NCBI RefSeq assembly: GCF_003054195.1
Contig: NZ_QBKP01000009.1
Location: forward strand, 124,001-188,000
Length of the DNA stretch: 64,000 bases
Direction: 5' to 3'
DNA from: Gemmobacter caeni
Lineage (GTDB): Bacteria > Pseudomonadota > Alphaproteobacteria > Rhodobacterales > Rhodobacteraceae
The position numbers and the translations under genes are program-made. The notes beneath the pieces are model-generated. The model did no database searches. It was not told where the DNA came from and saw only the letters and a program-made list of their open reading frames with translations. Below are positions 18,042 through 27,642 of the stretch, one piece after another. Within the stretch, counting starts at the first letter, position 1. The number at the start of each line of letters is the position of its first letter.

Positions 18042-19115
18042 ATGGCAGACGTGGATTACGACGGCTATGATTCCCGCTATGATGCGGGGCAGGGAACTGA
18101 GGCCCGCCGGGGCCGCCGCTGGGTCAATCTGACCGGCGGGCTTGTCTCGGTGGCCTTGTTGCTGGGGGCGGGCTGGTGGGGCTATCGCATCGCCATGCGC
18201 GATGTGATGGGCATTCCGGTACTGAAGGCCGCCGAAGGCCCGGCGCGGGTGGCCCCAGACAATCCGGGCGGTGAGATTACCGCCTATCAGGGTCTTTCGG
18301 TCAATGATGTTGCAGCCGTGGGGGTTGCAGCCCCGCTGCCCGACGAGATCGTTCTGGCCCCGCGCCCGGTGGAATTGTCACAACAGGATACGCCCGGCCT
18401 TGCCGCCGAGCCGCCGCCCGAGCTGGTGGCCGCAGCACCCGAGCCGCCGGTGCAGCCGCTGTTGCCGTTGCCGGAGGCCGAGGCGCCGACATCAGCCAAT
18501 CCCATGCCCGAAGCACTGGCCGCCATGTCGGATGCGGATCTGCCGCTGGACCCGCTGACCTCGGTCGGGCCGCTGGGCGATCCTGCCACTGACGCGGCTT
18601 CCGATGCCCCGGCGGATGTGCTGGCGCTGGCCGATCAGCTTGCCGCCGGGGCCGCGCCTCTGACCCCGGCCAACCCGGACGCCATCCCGTCCGAGCCCGA
18701 AGCTTTCGTTCCGGCGCCGGTGGTGCCCGGTGGTATCGGCAAGTCGCTGCTGCCTCTGGCCCGTCCGGCCGGGCTGGCCCCGGCCAGTGCGGCGCCTGTT
18801 GCCAATGCGGTGACGGCGGCGCTCACCGCCGCCACGGCCGAGCTTGACCCCGCGACGCTTGCACCCGGCACCCGCCTTGTGCAGTTTGGCGCATTCGACA
18901 GCGCCGACGAGGCGCGCGCGCAATGGGACAAGCTGGCCGGTCGCTTCGGTGATCTGATGCAGGGCAAATCACGGGTGATCCAGTCTGCGGAAAGCGGTGG
19001 TCGCACCTTTTACCGCCTGCGTGCCGAGGGCTTCGCCGACGAGGATGATGCCCGCCGCTTCTGCGCTGCCATCACCGCTGAAGGCCCGGATTGCATTCCG
19101 GTGGCCGTGCGATGA
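18042..19115 (+). CDS. SPOR-domain membrane protein
   Basis: A 357-residue bitopic protein with a short cytoplasmic N-terminus, one membrane helix (about residues 28-52), a long Pro/Ala/Glu-rich periplasmic linker (about 60-270) and a C-terminal SPOR domain (about 275-357, starting RLVQFGAFDSADEARAQW). SPOR domains bind glycan strands stripped of stem peptides at the division septum, so it probably localises to the septum. It is translationally coupled to nagZ (ATGA overlap), consistent with a peptidoglycan-recycling and division unit that continues into scpA and scpB. Confidence 0.88.
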   Translation: MADVDYDGYDSRYDAGQGTEARRGRRWVNLTGGLVSVALLLGAGWWGYRIAMRDVMGIPVLKAAEGPARVAPDNPGGEITAYQGLSVNDVAAVGVAAPLPDEIVLAPRPVELSQQDTPGLAAEPPPELVAAAPEPPVQPLLPLPEAEAPTSANPMPEALAAMSDADLPLDPLTSVGPLGDPATDAASDAPADVLALADQLAAGAAPLTPANPDAIPSEPEAFVPAPVVPGGIGKSLLPLARPAGLAPASAAPVANAVTAALTAATAELDPATLAPGTRLVQFGAFDSADEARAQWDKLAGRFGDLMQGKSRVIQSAESGGRTFYRLRAEGFADEDDARRFCAAITAEGPDCIPVAVR

Positions 19116-20113
19116 CCCACGGTGCCACGGTCTTCGGTTGTGCGGGGCCGGTGCTGCTGCCCGAGGAAAAGGCTTTCTACCGCGCGGCTGATCCGCTGGG
19201 GTTCATCCTCTTCGCACGCAATGTCGAAACGCCTGAACAGGTGGCCCGGCTGGCCGCTGATCTGCGGGATGCTGTGGGGCGTGATGCGCTGGTTTTTGTT
19301 GATCAGGAAGGCGGGCGCGTGCAGCGCCTGCGCGCGCCGCACTGGTCGGAATGGCTGCCGCCGCTGGATGCGGTGGCCCGCGCCGGGGCAGGGGCTGCGC
19401 GCATGATGTGGTTGCGCGCCCGTCTGATTGCAGCGGAACTCCGCGCTGTCGGCATTGACGGCAATTGCGCGCCCTGCCTCGATATTGCGACCGATGTGAC
19501 CCATCCTTTTCTGCGCAACCGCTGCTATGGCACCGATCCGGCGACGGTGATCGCCATGGGACGCGCCACGGCTGACGGGCATCTGGCGGGCGGCGTTCTG
19601 CCGGTGATGAAGCATATGCCCGGCCATGGCCGCGCCAGTGCCGACACGCATCACGATCTCCCGACAGTTGCCACCGATGCCGATACCCTGCGCCAGACGG
19701 ATTTCGCGGCGTTCCGCGCATTGAACGATCTGCCTGCCGCCATGACGGCGCATATCGTCTTTTCGGCTTTTGACAGCGAACCGGCGACCTGTTCCGCCGC
19801 CATGATGCGGGTGGTGCGTGAGGAGATCGGCTTTGGTGGTCTGATCCTCTCGGACGATCTTAACATGCAGGCGCTGCCCGGCACCCTGGGCGAACGCGCC
19901 GCCCGCGCCGTCGCGGCGGGTTGCGACATCGCCCTGCACTGCAAGGGCGATATGGCAGAGATGCAGGCTGTAGCGGCCGCTGCGGGGCAGCTGACCCGTG
20001 AGGGGCAAGCGCGGGCAGAAGCCATGCTGGCCGCCCGCAAGGCGCCTGAACCTGCCGATCTGCCGGTCCTGCGGGCCGAACATGATGCGCTGATCGGGGG
20101 GGCGGATGGCTGA
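19112..20113 (+). CDS. nagZ: Beta-N-acetylhexosaminidase NagZ
   Basis: A 333-residue GH3 enzyme that removes GlcNAc from anhydro-muropeptides in peptidoglycan recycling. It shows the NagZ signature KHMPGHGRASADTHHDLP (about residues 167-184), which holds the catalytic His/Asp dyad region, and a DDLNMQAL segment with the nucleophile Asp later. ATG 19112 overlaps the upstream SPOR stop and is preferred to ATG 19091. The end overlaps scpA by eight bases. Confidence 0.93.
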   Translation: MTHGATVFGCAGPVLLPEEKAFYRAADPLGFILFARNVETPEQVARLAADLRDAVGRDALVFVDQEGGRVQRLRAPHWSEWLPPLDAVARAGAGAARMMWLRARLIAAELRAVGIDGNCAPCLDIATDVTHPFLRNRCYGTDPATVIAMGRATADGHLAGGVLPVMKHMPGHGRASADTHHDLPTVATDADTLRQTDFAAFRALNDLPAAMTAHIVFSAFDSEPATCSAAMMRVVREEIGFGGLILSDDLNMQALPGTLGERAARAVAAGCDIALHCKGDMAEMQAVAAAAGQLTREGQARAEAMLAARKAPEPADLPVLRAEHDALIGGADG

Positions 20114-20900
20114 CGGCTGGGAGGACACCGGGCCAGAGCGGCTCAGTGTCAGCGACCGGCTGGCGGCAGAGGCGCTGATCGTCGATGTCGACGGGTTCGA
20201 AGGCCCGCTTGACCTGCTGTTGACGCTGTCGCGCACTCAGAAGGTCGATCTGCGGCGCATTTCTGTGCTGCAACTGGCCGAGCAATATCTTGGCTTCGTG
20301 GATCGCGCCAAGGCGCTGCGGATCGAACTGGCGGCAGATTATCTGGTGATGGCGGCCTGGCTCGCCTATCTGAAATCGCGTCTGCTGCTGCCCCCCGACC
20401 CGACCGAGGAAGGCCCCAGCGCCGAGGAACTCGCGGCCCATCTGGCCTACCAGCTGGAGCGGCTGCAGGCGATGCGCGAGGCGGCAGCCCGGCTGATGGC
20501 CCGTGACCAGCGGGGGCGTGACTTCTTTGTGCGCGGTCTGCCGGAGGAGGTGATCCGCGCCCGCAAGGTGACTTATACCGCTTCGCTGATCGACCTGATG
20601 CGCGCTTATGCCCGCATCCGCACCAAGGATGAATTCCGCCCCTTCGTGATGGACCGCGACGACGTGTTCACCATGGAACAGGCGCTGGAGCGGTTGCGCG
20701 GCCTGATCGGCTATGCCGCAAGCTGGTCCGACCTTGAAAGCTGGCTGCCCGAAGGCTGGGACCGCAATCCGATGCGCCGGCGTTCCTCAATTGCAGCACA
20801 TTTCGCGGCTATCCTGGAAATGGCGAAACGGGGCCAGGTCGATATCCGGCAGGGGGAAACCTTTGCTCCGATCCAGATTCGCCGGAAGGACGGCGCATGA
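20106..20900 (+). CDS. scpA: Segregation and condensation protein ScpA
   Basis: A 264-residue kleisin. It has the family start DGFEGPLDLLLTLSRTQKVDL (about residues 22-42) and AADYLVMAAWLAYLKSRLLLP. ScpA bridges SMC heads and, with ScpB, forms the chromosome-condensing complex. It overlaps nagZ and is chained to scpB by a four-base overlap. The smc gene is not in the window. Confidence 0.94.
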   Translation: MADGWEDTGPERLSVSDRLAAEALIVDVDGFEGPLDLLLTLSRTQKVDLRRISVLQLAEQYLGFVDRAKALRIELAADYLVMAAWLAYLKSRLLLPPDPTEEGPSAEELAAHLAYQLERLQAMREAAARLMARDQRGRDFFVRGLPEEVIRARKVTYTASLIDLMRAYARIRTKDEFRPFVMDRDDVFTMEQALERLRGLIGYAASWSDLESWLPEGWDRNPMRRRSSIAAHFAAILEMAKRGQVDIRQGETFAPIQIRRKDGA

Positions 20901-21538
20901 GCGAATCGCAGGAAAAAAGCCTTTTCGATGCTCCGCCCATTGCGGAGCAGGAGCGTATGGTCGAGGCGATCCTGTTCGCCGCCACGGAACCCGTCTCGGT
21001 CGCGGAACTGGAAAAGCGCATGCCACACGGCTGCGACCCGGCCGAGGCACTGGCCTATCTGCGCCGTCGCTACGAAGGGCGCGGCGTGCGGCTGGTGCGG
21101 GTGGGCGATGCCTGGGCCTTCCGCACCGCGCCTGACCTTGGCCATCTGATGCAGAAAGAGGTGGTTGAGCAACGCAAGCTCAGCCGCGCCGCGATCGAGA
21201 CGCTGGCCATTATTGCCTATCACCAGCCCGCCACCCGCGCCGAGATCGAGGAAATCCGCGGCGTCGCCGTCAGCCGCGGCACCATCGACCAGTTGCTTGA
21301 GATGGAATGGATTCGCCTGGGCCGCCGCCGCATGACACCGGGGCGCCCGGTGACTTTCGTTGTCACGGAAACCTTCCTTGATCACTTCGGGCTGGAATCG
21401 GCCCGCGACCTGCCGGGGCTGAAGGATCTGCGCGCGGCTGGCCTGCTGGACAACCGCCCGCTGCCCGGCTCGATGCAGCGCCCCGATGAAGACGATGAAG
21501 ACAGCCCCACCGGCCAGACCGAACTATTCGAGGATTGA
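20897..21538 (+). CDS. scpB: Segregation and condensation protein ScpB
   Basis: A 213-residue ScpB with two winged-helix domains, including ERMVEAILFAATEPVSVAEL (about residues 17-36) and LSRAAIETLAIIAYHQPATRAEIEEIRGVAVS (about 95-126), both highly conserved in the family. The C-terminus is acidic. It dimerises and binds ScpA to complete the SMC complex. The ATG overlaps the scpA stop. Confidence 0.94.
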   Translation: MSESQEKSLFDAPPIAEQERMVEAILFAATEPVSVAELEKRMPHGCDPAEALAYLRRRYEGRGVRLVRVGDAWAFRTAPDLGHLMQKEVVEQRKLSRAAIETLAIIAYHQPATRAEIEEIRGVAVSRGTIDQLLEMEWIRLGRRRMTPGRPVTFVVTETFLDHFGLESARDLPGLKDLRAAGLLDNRPLPGSMQRPDEDDEDSPTGQTELFED

Positions 21539-21542
21539 CGCC

Positions 21543-21755
21543 ATGGATGCAGGACGGATCTTTCAGCAGATCTTCAACATGATTTTCCGCCGCGCGATGA
21601 ATACCGCGATCAACAAGGGCATCGACCATGTGGCGCGCAAGGGCAAGCCGCCGGGGCAGATGACGGCGGACGAACGCAAACAGGCCAACGCGGCGCGCGA
21701 CATGACCAAAAAGGCCCGCCAGGCGGCCCGCATCGCCCGCCGTCTGGGCCGCTGA
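21543..21755 (+). CDS. Small basic protein after scpB
   Basis: A 70-residue protein starting at ATG 21543, four bases after the scpB stop. It is rich in Arg and Lys with an amphipathic N-terminus (MDAGRIFQQIFNMIFRRAMN). The tail AARIARRLGR is strongly basic. The family is not recognised. Position at the end of the scpAB run suggests it belongs to that operon. Confidence 0.7.
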   Translation: MDAGRIFQQIFNMIFRRAMNTAINKGIDHVARKGKPPGQMTADERKQANAARDMTKKARQAARIARRLGR

Positions 21756-21772
21756 GCCGCATTTTCTGTTGA

Positions 21773-21820
21773 GAAGTATCCTTGGGGGAGGTGCCGTGGG
21801 GGCGGGCTGCCCCCATGGCA
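21773..21820. terminator. Hairpin between convergent genes, degenerate half of the intergenic palindrome
   Basis: A 7-bp GC stem (TGGGGGC at 21797-21803, GCCCCCA at 21809-21815), extended by GCC/GGC with one G-T pair, sits between the scpB-linked gene and the convergent dcd gene. Upstream, GAAGTATCCTTGGGGGAG resembles the right arm of the palindromes at 48.8 and 61.3 kb. It may act as a terminator for both genes, but no T-run follows. Confidence 0.5.
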
Positions 21821-21833
21821 CATTCAAGCCCGC

Positions 21834-22913
21834 TCAGGTGCGGAAATGCTTGGCAAGCTTCAGACCCTGCCCCTGATAGTTCGAGGCGATCCCGGCGCCA
21901 TACAGTGTCTCGGGCCGCTCTGACATCCGCTCATAGACCAGCCGCCCCACGATCTGCCCATGCTCCAGCACGAAGGGCGCCTCGTGGCAGCGTACCTCCA
22001 GCACACCGCGCGAGCCTGTGCCGCCTGCCGCCGAATGGCCGAAGCCGGGGTCGAAGAAGCCTGCGTAATGTACGCGGAACTCGCCCACCATCGCCAGATA
22101 GGGTGCCATTTCGGCGGCGTAATCCGGCGGGATCGTTACTGCCTCGCGGCTGACCAGAATGTAGAAGGCACCGGGATCGAGGATGATCCTGCCGTCGCGG
22201 CTGCGGATTTCCTCCCAGAACTCGGCGGCCGGGTAATGGCCGATCCGGTCAAGGTCGATGACGCCGGTATGGGGCTTGGCGCGATAGCCCACCAGATCAT
22301 CCGGCCCCGGCCGCAGATCGACGGAAAAGCCCAGCCCTTCCGAGATCACCGCAGGCCCGTTTACCAGCGGTTCGCGCCCGTGCAATGCGGTGAGGTCCGC
22401 ATCCGACAGCACGGCCTGACCGTGGCGGAAGCGGATCTGGTTCAGCCGTTGCCCGGCCCGCGCCAGGACAGAGAAACTGCGCGGGCAGACCTCGGCATAA
22501 AGCGGGCCGCTGTAGCCCCCGGCGATGCGGTCGAACTCCACCCCGCCATCGGTGATGGTACGGGTGAGCAGGTCGAGCCGCCCGGTCGAGCTTTTGGCAT
22601 TGGCGACGGCGGTGATGCCCTCGGGCAGCGCCAGCCGCTCCATCAGGGGAATCACATAGACGCAGCCCTTTTCCAGCACCGCACCGGCGCTGAGGTCCAT
22701 GCGATGCATCTCGAATTCGGTGATCCGTTCGGCCACGCTGCGGCCCTGACCGGCGAGGAAGGAGGCGCGAACGCGATAGGCGACATCACCCAGACGCAGG
22801 TCGAGACTGGCGGGCTGGATCTGTTCGGGAAGGATGGGCCGGTCGGCGCCGATCACGCCATCTTCGATCAGGCGGCGCAGGGTTTGCGCGGGCAGAACTC
22901 CGGTTTCAGTCAC
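21834..22913 (-). CDS. dcd: 2'-deoxycytidine 5'-triphosphate deaminase, long form
   Basis: A 359-residue protein, about twice the length of E. coli Dcd, matching the duplicated alphaproteobacterial form. Each half has the trimeric dUTPase-like fold. The first half contains ILPEQIQPASLDLRLGDVAYR and NAKSSTGRLDLLTRTITDGG, the conserved SSxGR and catalytic-region motifs; the second half repeats the fold (for example DPGFGHS and EVRCHEAPFVLEHGQIVGRL). It deaminates dCTP to dUTP for dTMP synthesis. It lies downstream of the tRNA-Pro terminator on the same strand. Confidence 0.9.
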   Translation of the reverse strand: MTETGVLPAQTLRRLIEDGVIGADRPILPEQIQPASLDLRLGDVAYRVRASFLAGQGRSVAERITEFEMHRMDLSAGAVLEKGCVYVIPLMERLALPEGITAVANAKSSTGRLDLLTRTITDGGVEFDRIAGGYSGPLYAEVCPRSFSVLARAGQRLNQIRFRHGQAVLSDADLTALHGREPLVNGPAVISEGLGFSVDLRPGPDDLVGYRAKPHTGVIDLDRIGHYPAAEFWEEIRSRDGRIILDPGAFYILVSREAVTIPPDYAAEMAPYLAMVGEFRVHYAGFFDPGFGHSAAGGTGSRGVLEVRCHEAPFVLEHGQIVGRLVYERMSERPETLYGAGIASNYQGQGLKLAKHFRT

Positions 22914-22941
22914 GCCATCCCCCGTGCATGGATCAGATACG

Positions 22942-22973
22942 AAAAAACCCGCGCCTTGTTTCCAAGGGCGGGC
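22942..22973 (-). terminator. Intrinsic terminator of tRNA-Pro
   Basis: On the minus strand a GC-rich stem (GCCCGCCCTTG pairing with CAAGGCGCGGG, GAAA loop, one offset) is followed by six Ts. It lies 10 bases after the tRNA CCA end and before the dcd start. Confidence 0.8.
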
Positions 22974-22982
22974 TTTTCTCGG

Positions 22983-23060
22983 TGGTCGGGCCGGCGAGAT
23001 TCGAACTCGCGACCTTCCGCCCCCCAGACGGACGCGCTAACCAGGCTGCGCCACGGCCCG
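22983..23060 (-). tRNA. tRNA-Pro(GGG)
   Basis: On the minus strand a complete cloverleaf folds: acceptor CGGGCCG/CGGCCCG, D arm GCGC/GCGC, anticodon stem TCCGT/GCGGA with loop CTGGGGG (anticodon GGG), T arm GCGAG/CTCGC with TTCGAAT, discriminator A and an encoded CCA at the 3' end (22985-22983). The body is 75 nt. The start of transcription is about 60 bases downstream of the merR-type gene end. Confidence 0.95.
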
Positions 23061-23121
23061 ACTGCGCGGATACATAACGATAATTCCGGCGGGGGCAAGC
23101 GCCAAATCGCATCGTGGCAAT

Positions 23122-23976
23122 TTATCCGCGCCGCGTCCGGCGGATCGCCTCCAGCCGCGCCTGAAGTGCTTGCAGACGCGGTTGTGCAGTGGTCAGTGCG
23201 GCCGCGCTGGCCATGCGGGCTTCTGGCGTCAGGCTCCGCAGAATCGCCGGAAGCCAGACCGGGTCCGATTCGGGCGGCGGGGCAGGTGGCGCCGCCCCGG
23301 CATTGGCGCTGGCCCCGGACGATTCGGCCCTGGTAGAATCGTCGGGCTCCGCCGCGGCTGTGTCTTCGGTCGGGCCGGGGTCCGTCTCTGCCGCTTCGGC
23401 CATCAGGTTTTCAGCCGGTGCGGCGGTTTCGTCCCCCTCGTCGGGCACCTCCCCGAAATCGAAAAGCGAGGGCTGGTCATCTGGCTGTCTGGGCATGTCC
23501 ACCGCCGTCGTCATCTCGGGATCATCGGGTGCCGCGGCCTCGGCGGGCGGTGGCGCTTTCGGCGCGGCGCGGGCGGCGGCGGCCATTTCGGTGGAGATGG
23601 CCGCGATTTCCTGCCAGTCGTGCAAAGACACGACCTCGGCGACAGGCGGGGCATCATCGGTCGCATCCAGGGCCGCGTCAAAAGCCTCCAGATCGTCGGA
23701 AACATCCGTGCCCGACAGGCTCGCAACATGGCGAACGCCTTGCTCGCGCAGAATTTTCTGCACACCGCGAATCGTCATGCCTTCGTCGTGCAGAAGTTTG
23801 CGGATGCCTTGCAGCAGCGCGACATCGGTGGGGCGGTAATACCGCCGCCCCCCGGCACGCTTCACCGGCTTGATCTGCGGAAAGCGGCTTTCCCAGAACC
23901 GCAGCACATGGGCCGGGGTTTCCAGCTGATCGGCCACTTCGCTGATGGTGCGGAAGGCATCGGGCGATTTCTCCAT
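23122..23976 (-). CDS. MerR-family transcriptional regulator
   Basis: A 284-residue regulator. The first 80 residues form a MerR winged-helix ([25 protein letters not shown], then [19 protein letters not shown]), and the rest is a long acidic, Pro- and Ala-rich low-complexity tail with a conserved C-terminal helix. No metal-binding Cys are present. This gene normally follows ihfA in Rhodobacterales, as here (about 14 bases apart). Its target is unknown. Confidence 0.88.
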   Translation of the reverse strand: MEKSPDAFRTISEVADQLETPAHVLRFWESRFPQIKPVKRAGGRRYYRPTDVALLQGIRKLLHDEGMTIRGVQKILREQGVRHVASLSGTDVSDDLEAFDAALDATDDAPPVAEVVSLHDWQEIAAISTEMAAAARAAPKAPPPAEAAAPDDPEMTTAVDMPRQPDDQPSLFDFGEVPDEGDETAAPAENLMAEAAETDPGPTEDTAAAEPDDSTRAESSGASANAGAAPPAPPPESDPVWLPAILRSLTPEARMASAAALTTAQPRLQALQARLEAIRRTRRG

Positions 23977-23990
23977 GCCCCAGGCCCCTG

Positions 23991-24293
23991 TCAGCCTTTC
24001 GTGCCGCTGGCGACACGCTCTTTCATCAGATGCGACGGACGGAAGGTCAGCACGCGGCGCGGGCTGATCGGCACTTCATCGCCGGTCTTGGGATTGCGGC
24101 CCATGCGGGCCGACTTGTCGCGCACCGAGAAGGTGCCGAAGGACGAAATCTTGACCGTCTCGCCGCGTACCAGCGCATCCGAGACATGCTGGATCACGGT
24201 TTCCACCAGTTCGGCGGATTCATTGCGCGACAGCCCCACCTCGCGGAAGACGGCTTCGCTCAGATCCATGCGCGTCAGAGTCTTTTCACTCAT
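23991..24293 (-). CDS. ihfA: Integration host factor subunit alpha
   Basis: A 100-residue DNA-bending protein of the HU/IHF family. The start [26 protein letters not shown] is that of IhfA, and [23 protein letters not shown] is the conserved DNA-binding arm with the Pro that intercalates into DNA. It forms a heterodimer with IhfB, used in transcription, recombination and phage or GTA-type packaging. ATG 24293 has a run of Gs eight bases upstream and is preferred over ATG 24299. Confidence 0.94.
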   Translation of the reverse strand: MSEKTLTRMDLSEAVFREVGLSRNESAELVETVIQHVSDALVRGETVKISSFGTFSVRDKSARMGRNPKTGDEVPISPRRVLTFRPSHLMKERVASGTKG

Positions 24294-24437
24294 TCCCAAA
24301 TCCCCCCCGGGTTTTCAGGAAGATTGAGGGCATTGGGTTTTCGAGTCAATATCAACCACTTGTGCGGGCAAGTTCAGATGGCGTTCCCGGGGCCAATCCG
24401 GGGCAATATGGCGGTATCCTGCGCAGGTTGCGAACAA

Positions 24438-25409
24438 TCACCAGCGCAGGACGACCGAACCCCAGGCCAGACCGCCGCCGATCGCCTCGGTCACAACCAG
24501 ATCGCCGGGTTTGATCTGCCCGCGCGTCACGCCGACTGACAGCGCGAGCGGGATCGAAGCGGCCGAGGTATTGCCGTGGTCCTGCACGGTCACGACCACA
24601 CGGTCCATCGGCACCTGCATCCGCTTGGCCGTGGCCTCGATGATGCGGATATTGGCCTGATGCGGCACGATCCAGTCCACATCCTCACCGCTGAGCCCGA
24701 TCTTCTCCAGCGCGGTATGGGCGGTTTCGGCCAGCTTTTCGACCGCGTGGCGGAACACTTCCTTGCCCTGCATGCGCAGATGGCCGGTGGTGCCGGTCGA
24801 CACCCCGCCATCGACATACAGTATATCGCGATGCCGCCCGTCGGAATTGAGGTCGACCGACAGGATGCCCCTGTCGGCAGGGGTGCCGGACCCGTCATGC
24901 GCCTCAAGCACCAGCGCGCCCGCGCCGTCACCGAACAGCACGCAGGTGCCCCGGTCGGTCCAGTCCATCAGGCGGGAAAAGGTCTCGGCCCCGATCACCA
25001 GCGCCCGGCGCACCTGGCCCGAGACGATCAGCGCATTGGCATTGGCCAGCGCATAAACGAAACCGGCACAGACCGCCTGGACGTCATAGGCGAAACCGCG
25101 CGTCATCCCCAGGCGTGCCTGCACCATGGTGGCGGCGGAGGGGAAGGTCAGATCGGCGGTCGAGGTGGCGACAACAATCGCGTCAATATCGTCGACCGTC
25201 AGCCCGGCATTGGCCAAAGCCGCCCCGGCCGCGCGGGCGGCAAGGTCCGAGGTCGTCTGACCCTCGGCCGCGAAATGCCGCCGCTCGATTCCGGAACGGG
25301 AGCGAATCCATTCGTCTGACGTGTCGATGGTTTTCTCGAATTCGGCATTCTGAACCACCCGCTCGGGCAGATAATGCCCGACGCCCTTGACCACGGCCCT
25401 GATTGTCAT
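24438..25409 (-). CDS. fabH: 3-oxoacyl-ACP synthase III
   Basis: A 323-residue FabH that starts each fatty-acid chain by condensing acetyl-CoA with malonyl-ACP. The catalytic triad is visible: Cys114 in AVCAGFVYA, His250 in [11 protein letters not shown] and Asn280 in [10 protein letters not shown]. The start overlaps the plsX end by four bases. Order rpmF-plsX-fabH is the standard bacterial arrangement. Confidence 0.96.
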   Translation of the reverse strand: MTIRAVVKGVGHYLPERVVQNAEFEKTIDTSDEWIRSRSGIERRHFAAEGQTTSDLAARAAGAALANAGLTVDDIDAIVVATSTADLTFPSAATMVQARLGMTRGFAYDVQAVCAGFVYALANANALIVSGQVRRALVIGAETFSRLMDWTDRGTCVLFGDGAGALVLEAHDGSGTPADRGILSVDLNSDGRHRDILYVDGGVSTGTTGHLRMQGKEVFRHAVEKLAETAHTALEKIGLSGEDVDWIVPHQANIRIIEATAKRMQVPMDRVVVTVQDHGNTSAASIPLALSVGVTRGQIKPGDLVVTEAIGGGLAWGSVVLRW

Positions 25410-26506
25410 TCCTGCCCGCCTCCTTCGACGGCGGCATCCTGCCCCGCGCGTCCGGCGGATGCAACCCGGGCCGCCAGCCGGTCGACAAAGCCCGAACGTG
25501 CCAGCTGCGCTGCCAGACGGATCGCGGCGGAAACGCCGGTCGCATCGGCGCCGCCGTGGCTTTTCACCACAGTGCCGTTCAGGCCAAGAAATACCCCGCC
25601 GTTCACCCGGCGCGGGTCGATCCGCTTTTGCAGGCGCTTCAGCGCCCCCAGCGCCAGCAGCGCCCCCAGCTTCGACAGAATACCCGAGGCAAAAGCCTCG
25701 CGCATGAAATCGGAGGACAGCTTCGCGGTGCCTTCGCCGGTTTTAAGGGCGATATTGCCGGTGAACCCGTCGGTCACGATGACATCGACACGGTTTGACG
25801 GAATGTCGCCGCCTTCGACGAATCCCACGAAATCGAACTCCGCAGCATCCTGCGCGGCGAGCATCCGGTCATGTGCCAGCTTCAGTTCTGCCCGGCCCTT
25901 GTGTTCCTCGGTGCCGACGTTCAGCAGACCGACACGCGGGCGCCGCAGATGCAGCCCGTTGCGCGCGTAGGCCGCGCCCATGGTGGCATATTGCAGAAGA
26001 TCTTCGGCCTCGGCCTTGATGTCGGCACCAACGTCCAGCATCACATTGAACCCGCCGGGGTTGCGCGAGGGCCAGAGACAGGCAATGGCCGGCCGGTTCA
26101 CCCCCGGCAGCTTGCGCAGCCGGATCATGCTGACCGCCATCAGCGCGCCGGTATTGCCGCAACTGACCGCAACAGCGGCCTCGCCATCCTTCACGCTGTC
26201 GATGGTGGACCACATCGAGGTGCCCGCGCCATGGCGCATCACCTGGCTGGGCTTGTCTTCCATTGTCACCACACGCGGGGCATGGCGAATCTCGCAGCGA
26301 TCCGCGATCTCGGCATGTTGCGAGACCAGCGGACGCAGCACCGCCTCGTCACCGTGCAGTAGAAAGGCCAGGTCGGCATCGGCACGCGCAGAATCAACAA
26401 GACCGGCAACAACCGCTGCCGGTCCGCGATCCCCGCCCATGGCGTCTACCGAAATGATCGTGCGCTGCTGAGCCTGCGCCGGACGTTCGCTTCCGTTCGT
26501 CGTCAT
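25406..26506 (-). CDS. plsX: Phosphate acyltransferase PlsX
   Basis: A 366-residue PlsX that converts acyl-ACP to acyl-phosphate for PlsY in phospholipid synthesis. The typical [20 protein letters not shown] start (about residues 21-40), [14 protein letters not shown] and DVGADI motifs are visible. It overlaps fabH and follows rpmF by about 24 bases. The alternative ATG choices upstream of residue 20 are not excluded. Confidence 0.95.
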   Translation of the reverse strand: MTTNGSERPAQAQQRTIISVDAMGGDRGPAAVVAGLVDSARADADLAFLLHGDEAVLRPLVSQHAEIADRCEIRHAPRVVTMEDKPSQVMRHGAGTSMWSTIDSVKDGEAAVAVSCGNTGALMAVSMIRLRKLPGVNRPAIACLWPSRNPGGFNVMLDVGADIKAEAEDLLQYATMGAAYARNGLHLRRPRVGLLNVGTEEHKGRAELKLAHDRMLAAQDAAEFDFVGFVEGGDIPSNRVDVIVTDGFTGNIALKTGEGTAKLSSDFMREAFASGILSKLGALLALGALKRLQKRIDPRRVNGGVFLGLNGTVVKSHGGADATGVSAAIRLAAQLARSGFVDRLAARVASAGRAGQDAAVEGGGQE

Positions 26507-26530
26507 GGTCGGCCGGGGAGGGGAAGCGGC

Positions 26531-26737
26531 TTACGCCGCGTCCTCGTCCACGTCGACTTCGGTGGTCACAGCCACGACTTCACGCGAGTCGTAGTGGCCG
26601 CAGGCGCCGCAAACGTGGTGCGGACGCTTCAGTTCGCCGCAGTTCGGGCATTCCGACGGGTTGCCGGCGACGAGAGCGTCATGCGAGCGACGCATGTTGC
26701 GGCGCGAACGGGTGACTCGGTTCTGAGGGACAGCCAT
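26531..26737 (-). CDS. rpmF: Ribosomal protein L32
   Basis: A 68-residue L32. It begins [22 protein letters not shown] and carries a zinc-ribbon set CPNC...CGACG (residues about 30-50), so this is the Cys-containing form that binds zinc. It is a structural protein of the 50S subunit. It heads the plsX-fabH group, linking translation to lipid synthesis. Confidence 0.97.
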   Translation of the reverse strand: MAVPQNRVTRSRRNMRRSHDALVAGNPSECPNCGELKRPHHVCGACGHYDSREVVAVTTEVDVDEDAA

Positions 26738-26901
26738 GTCTCAACCTCGGGTTAGTGAGGGGACAAGCCCCTGATTCTGTTCTGGGAAAAGCCAATTTCC
26801 GACCCTCTGGCACGGCGGCTTTTCACGGTGTTTGCGAGGCGCGGAACATAGTCGAATTCTGGCCGGGTGCAAGTCTTTTCTGCATCCGTTCCGGGTTCGC
26901 G

Positions 26902-27468
26902 TCACTCGGGTGTCGTATCGCCTTTTCCGAGCTTTTCCGCAAGCCCTGCCAGACCGGCAAAGGGGCGCAAATCCTCGTCGCGCAGCGGTTTTACTCCGGG
27001 TGCCGCGAAAACTGCCTCGCCTAGCTCGACATCGGGCGCGCGCGGATACATCGGCAACGCCAGCGCCAGCGCCTCCAGTGCCACCACGCCGGGGTCGACG
27101 ATCTCTGGCAGCGGTTCCTGCGTGTCATCCTCGGGCATTTCCACCTCGTCCCCTTCGGGCACGGGCATCTCGGCCAGATAGCGGCGCCGGACCTCCTCGC
27201 GGATTTCGGTGATGACGGGAACAAGTGTGACGCAGCAGGGCTGTTCCACCACGGCAGCAAGCTCTGCCACCAGTTCCCAGTCGCGACGCCCCACCGGCCG
27301 CAGCTCACCCCGGAAGGTCAGTTCCGGGACGGCGGTGATTTCCAGCGCCTGCGCCACGGCGGCGCGGGTGTCGGCGTCGGGTTCCAGCCTGAACCGCGTG
27401 GGTTTGCGCGCCGCGAGGGCGGCGATGCGCAGCGGGTGGCTCAGGGCAGGGGTGGTCGGTTCGGTCAT
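26902..27468 (-). CDS. DUF177 (YceD) family protein
   Basis: A 188-residue YceD/DUF177 protein. The central CCVTLVPV motif and the acidic stretch after it are typical; the family is a 23S rRNA-accumulation factor in E. coli and plants. It is encoded upstream of rpmF as in most bacteria, but here with a gap of about 165 bases. The start ATG 27468 follows GGAGA. Confidence 0.88.
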   Translation of the reverse strand: MTEPTTPALSHPLRIAALAARKPTRFRLEPDADTRAAVAQALEITAVPELTFRGELRPVGRRDWELVAELAAVVEQPCCVTLVPVITEIREEVRRRYLAEMPVPEGDEVEMPEDDTQEPLPEIVDPGVVALEALALALPMYPRAPDVELGEAVFAAPGVKPLRDEDLRPFAGLAGLAEKLGKGDTTPE

Positions 27469-27642
27469 TGGTGTCTCCGCAAGGCGGGGCGCGCGTTCCA
27501 TTCTTGAACAGCGGCCCGACCTTCTGTAAGCCGGAAGGCAAGCCGGCCGGGCGTCATGCCGGAAGCGCGGCATCTGATGCGATCCGGGATAAGTCCCATG
27601 CCGGTCAAAGGCAAGGGGCGCCCGGAAGGGACGGGAGAGAAC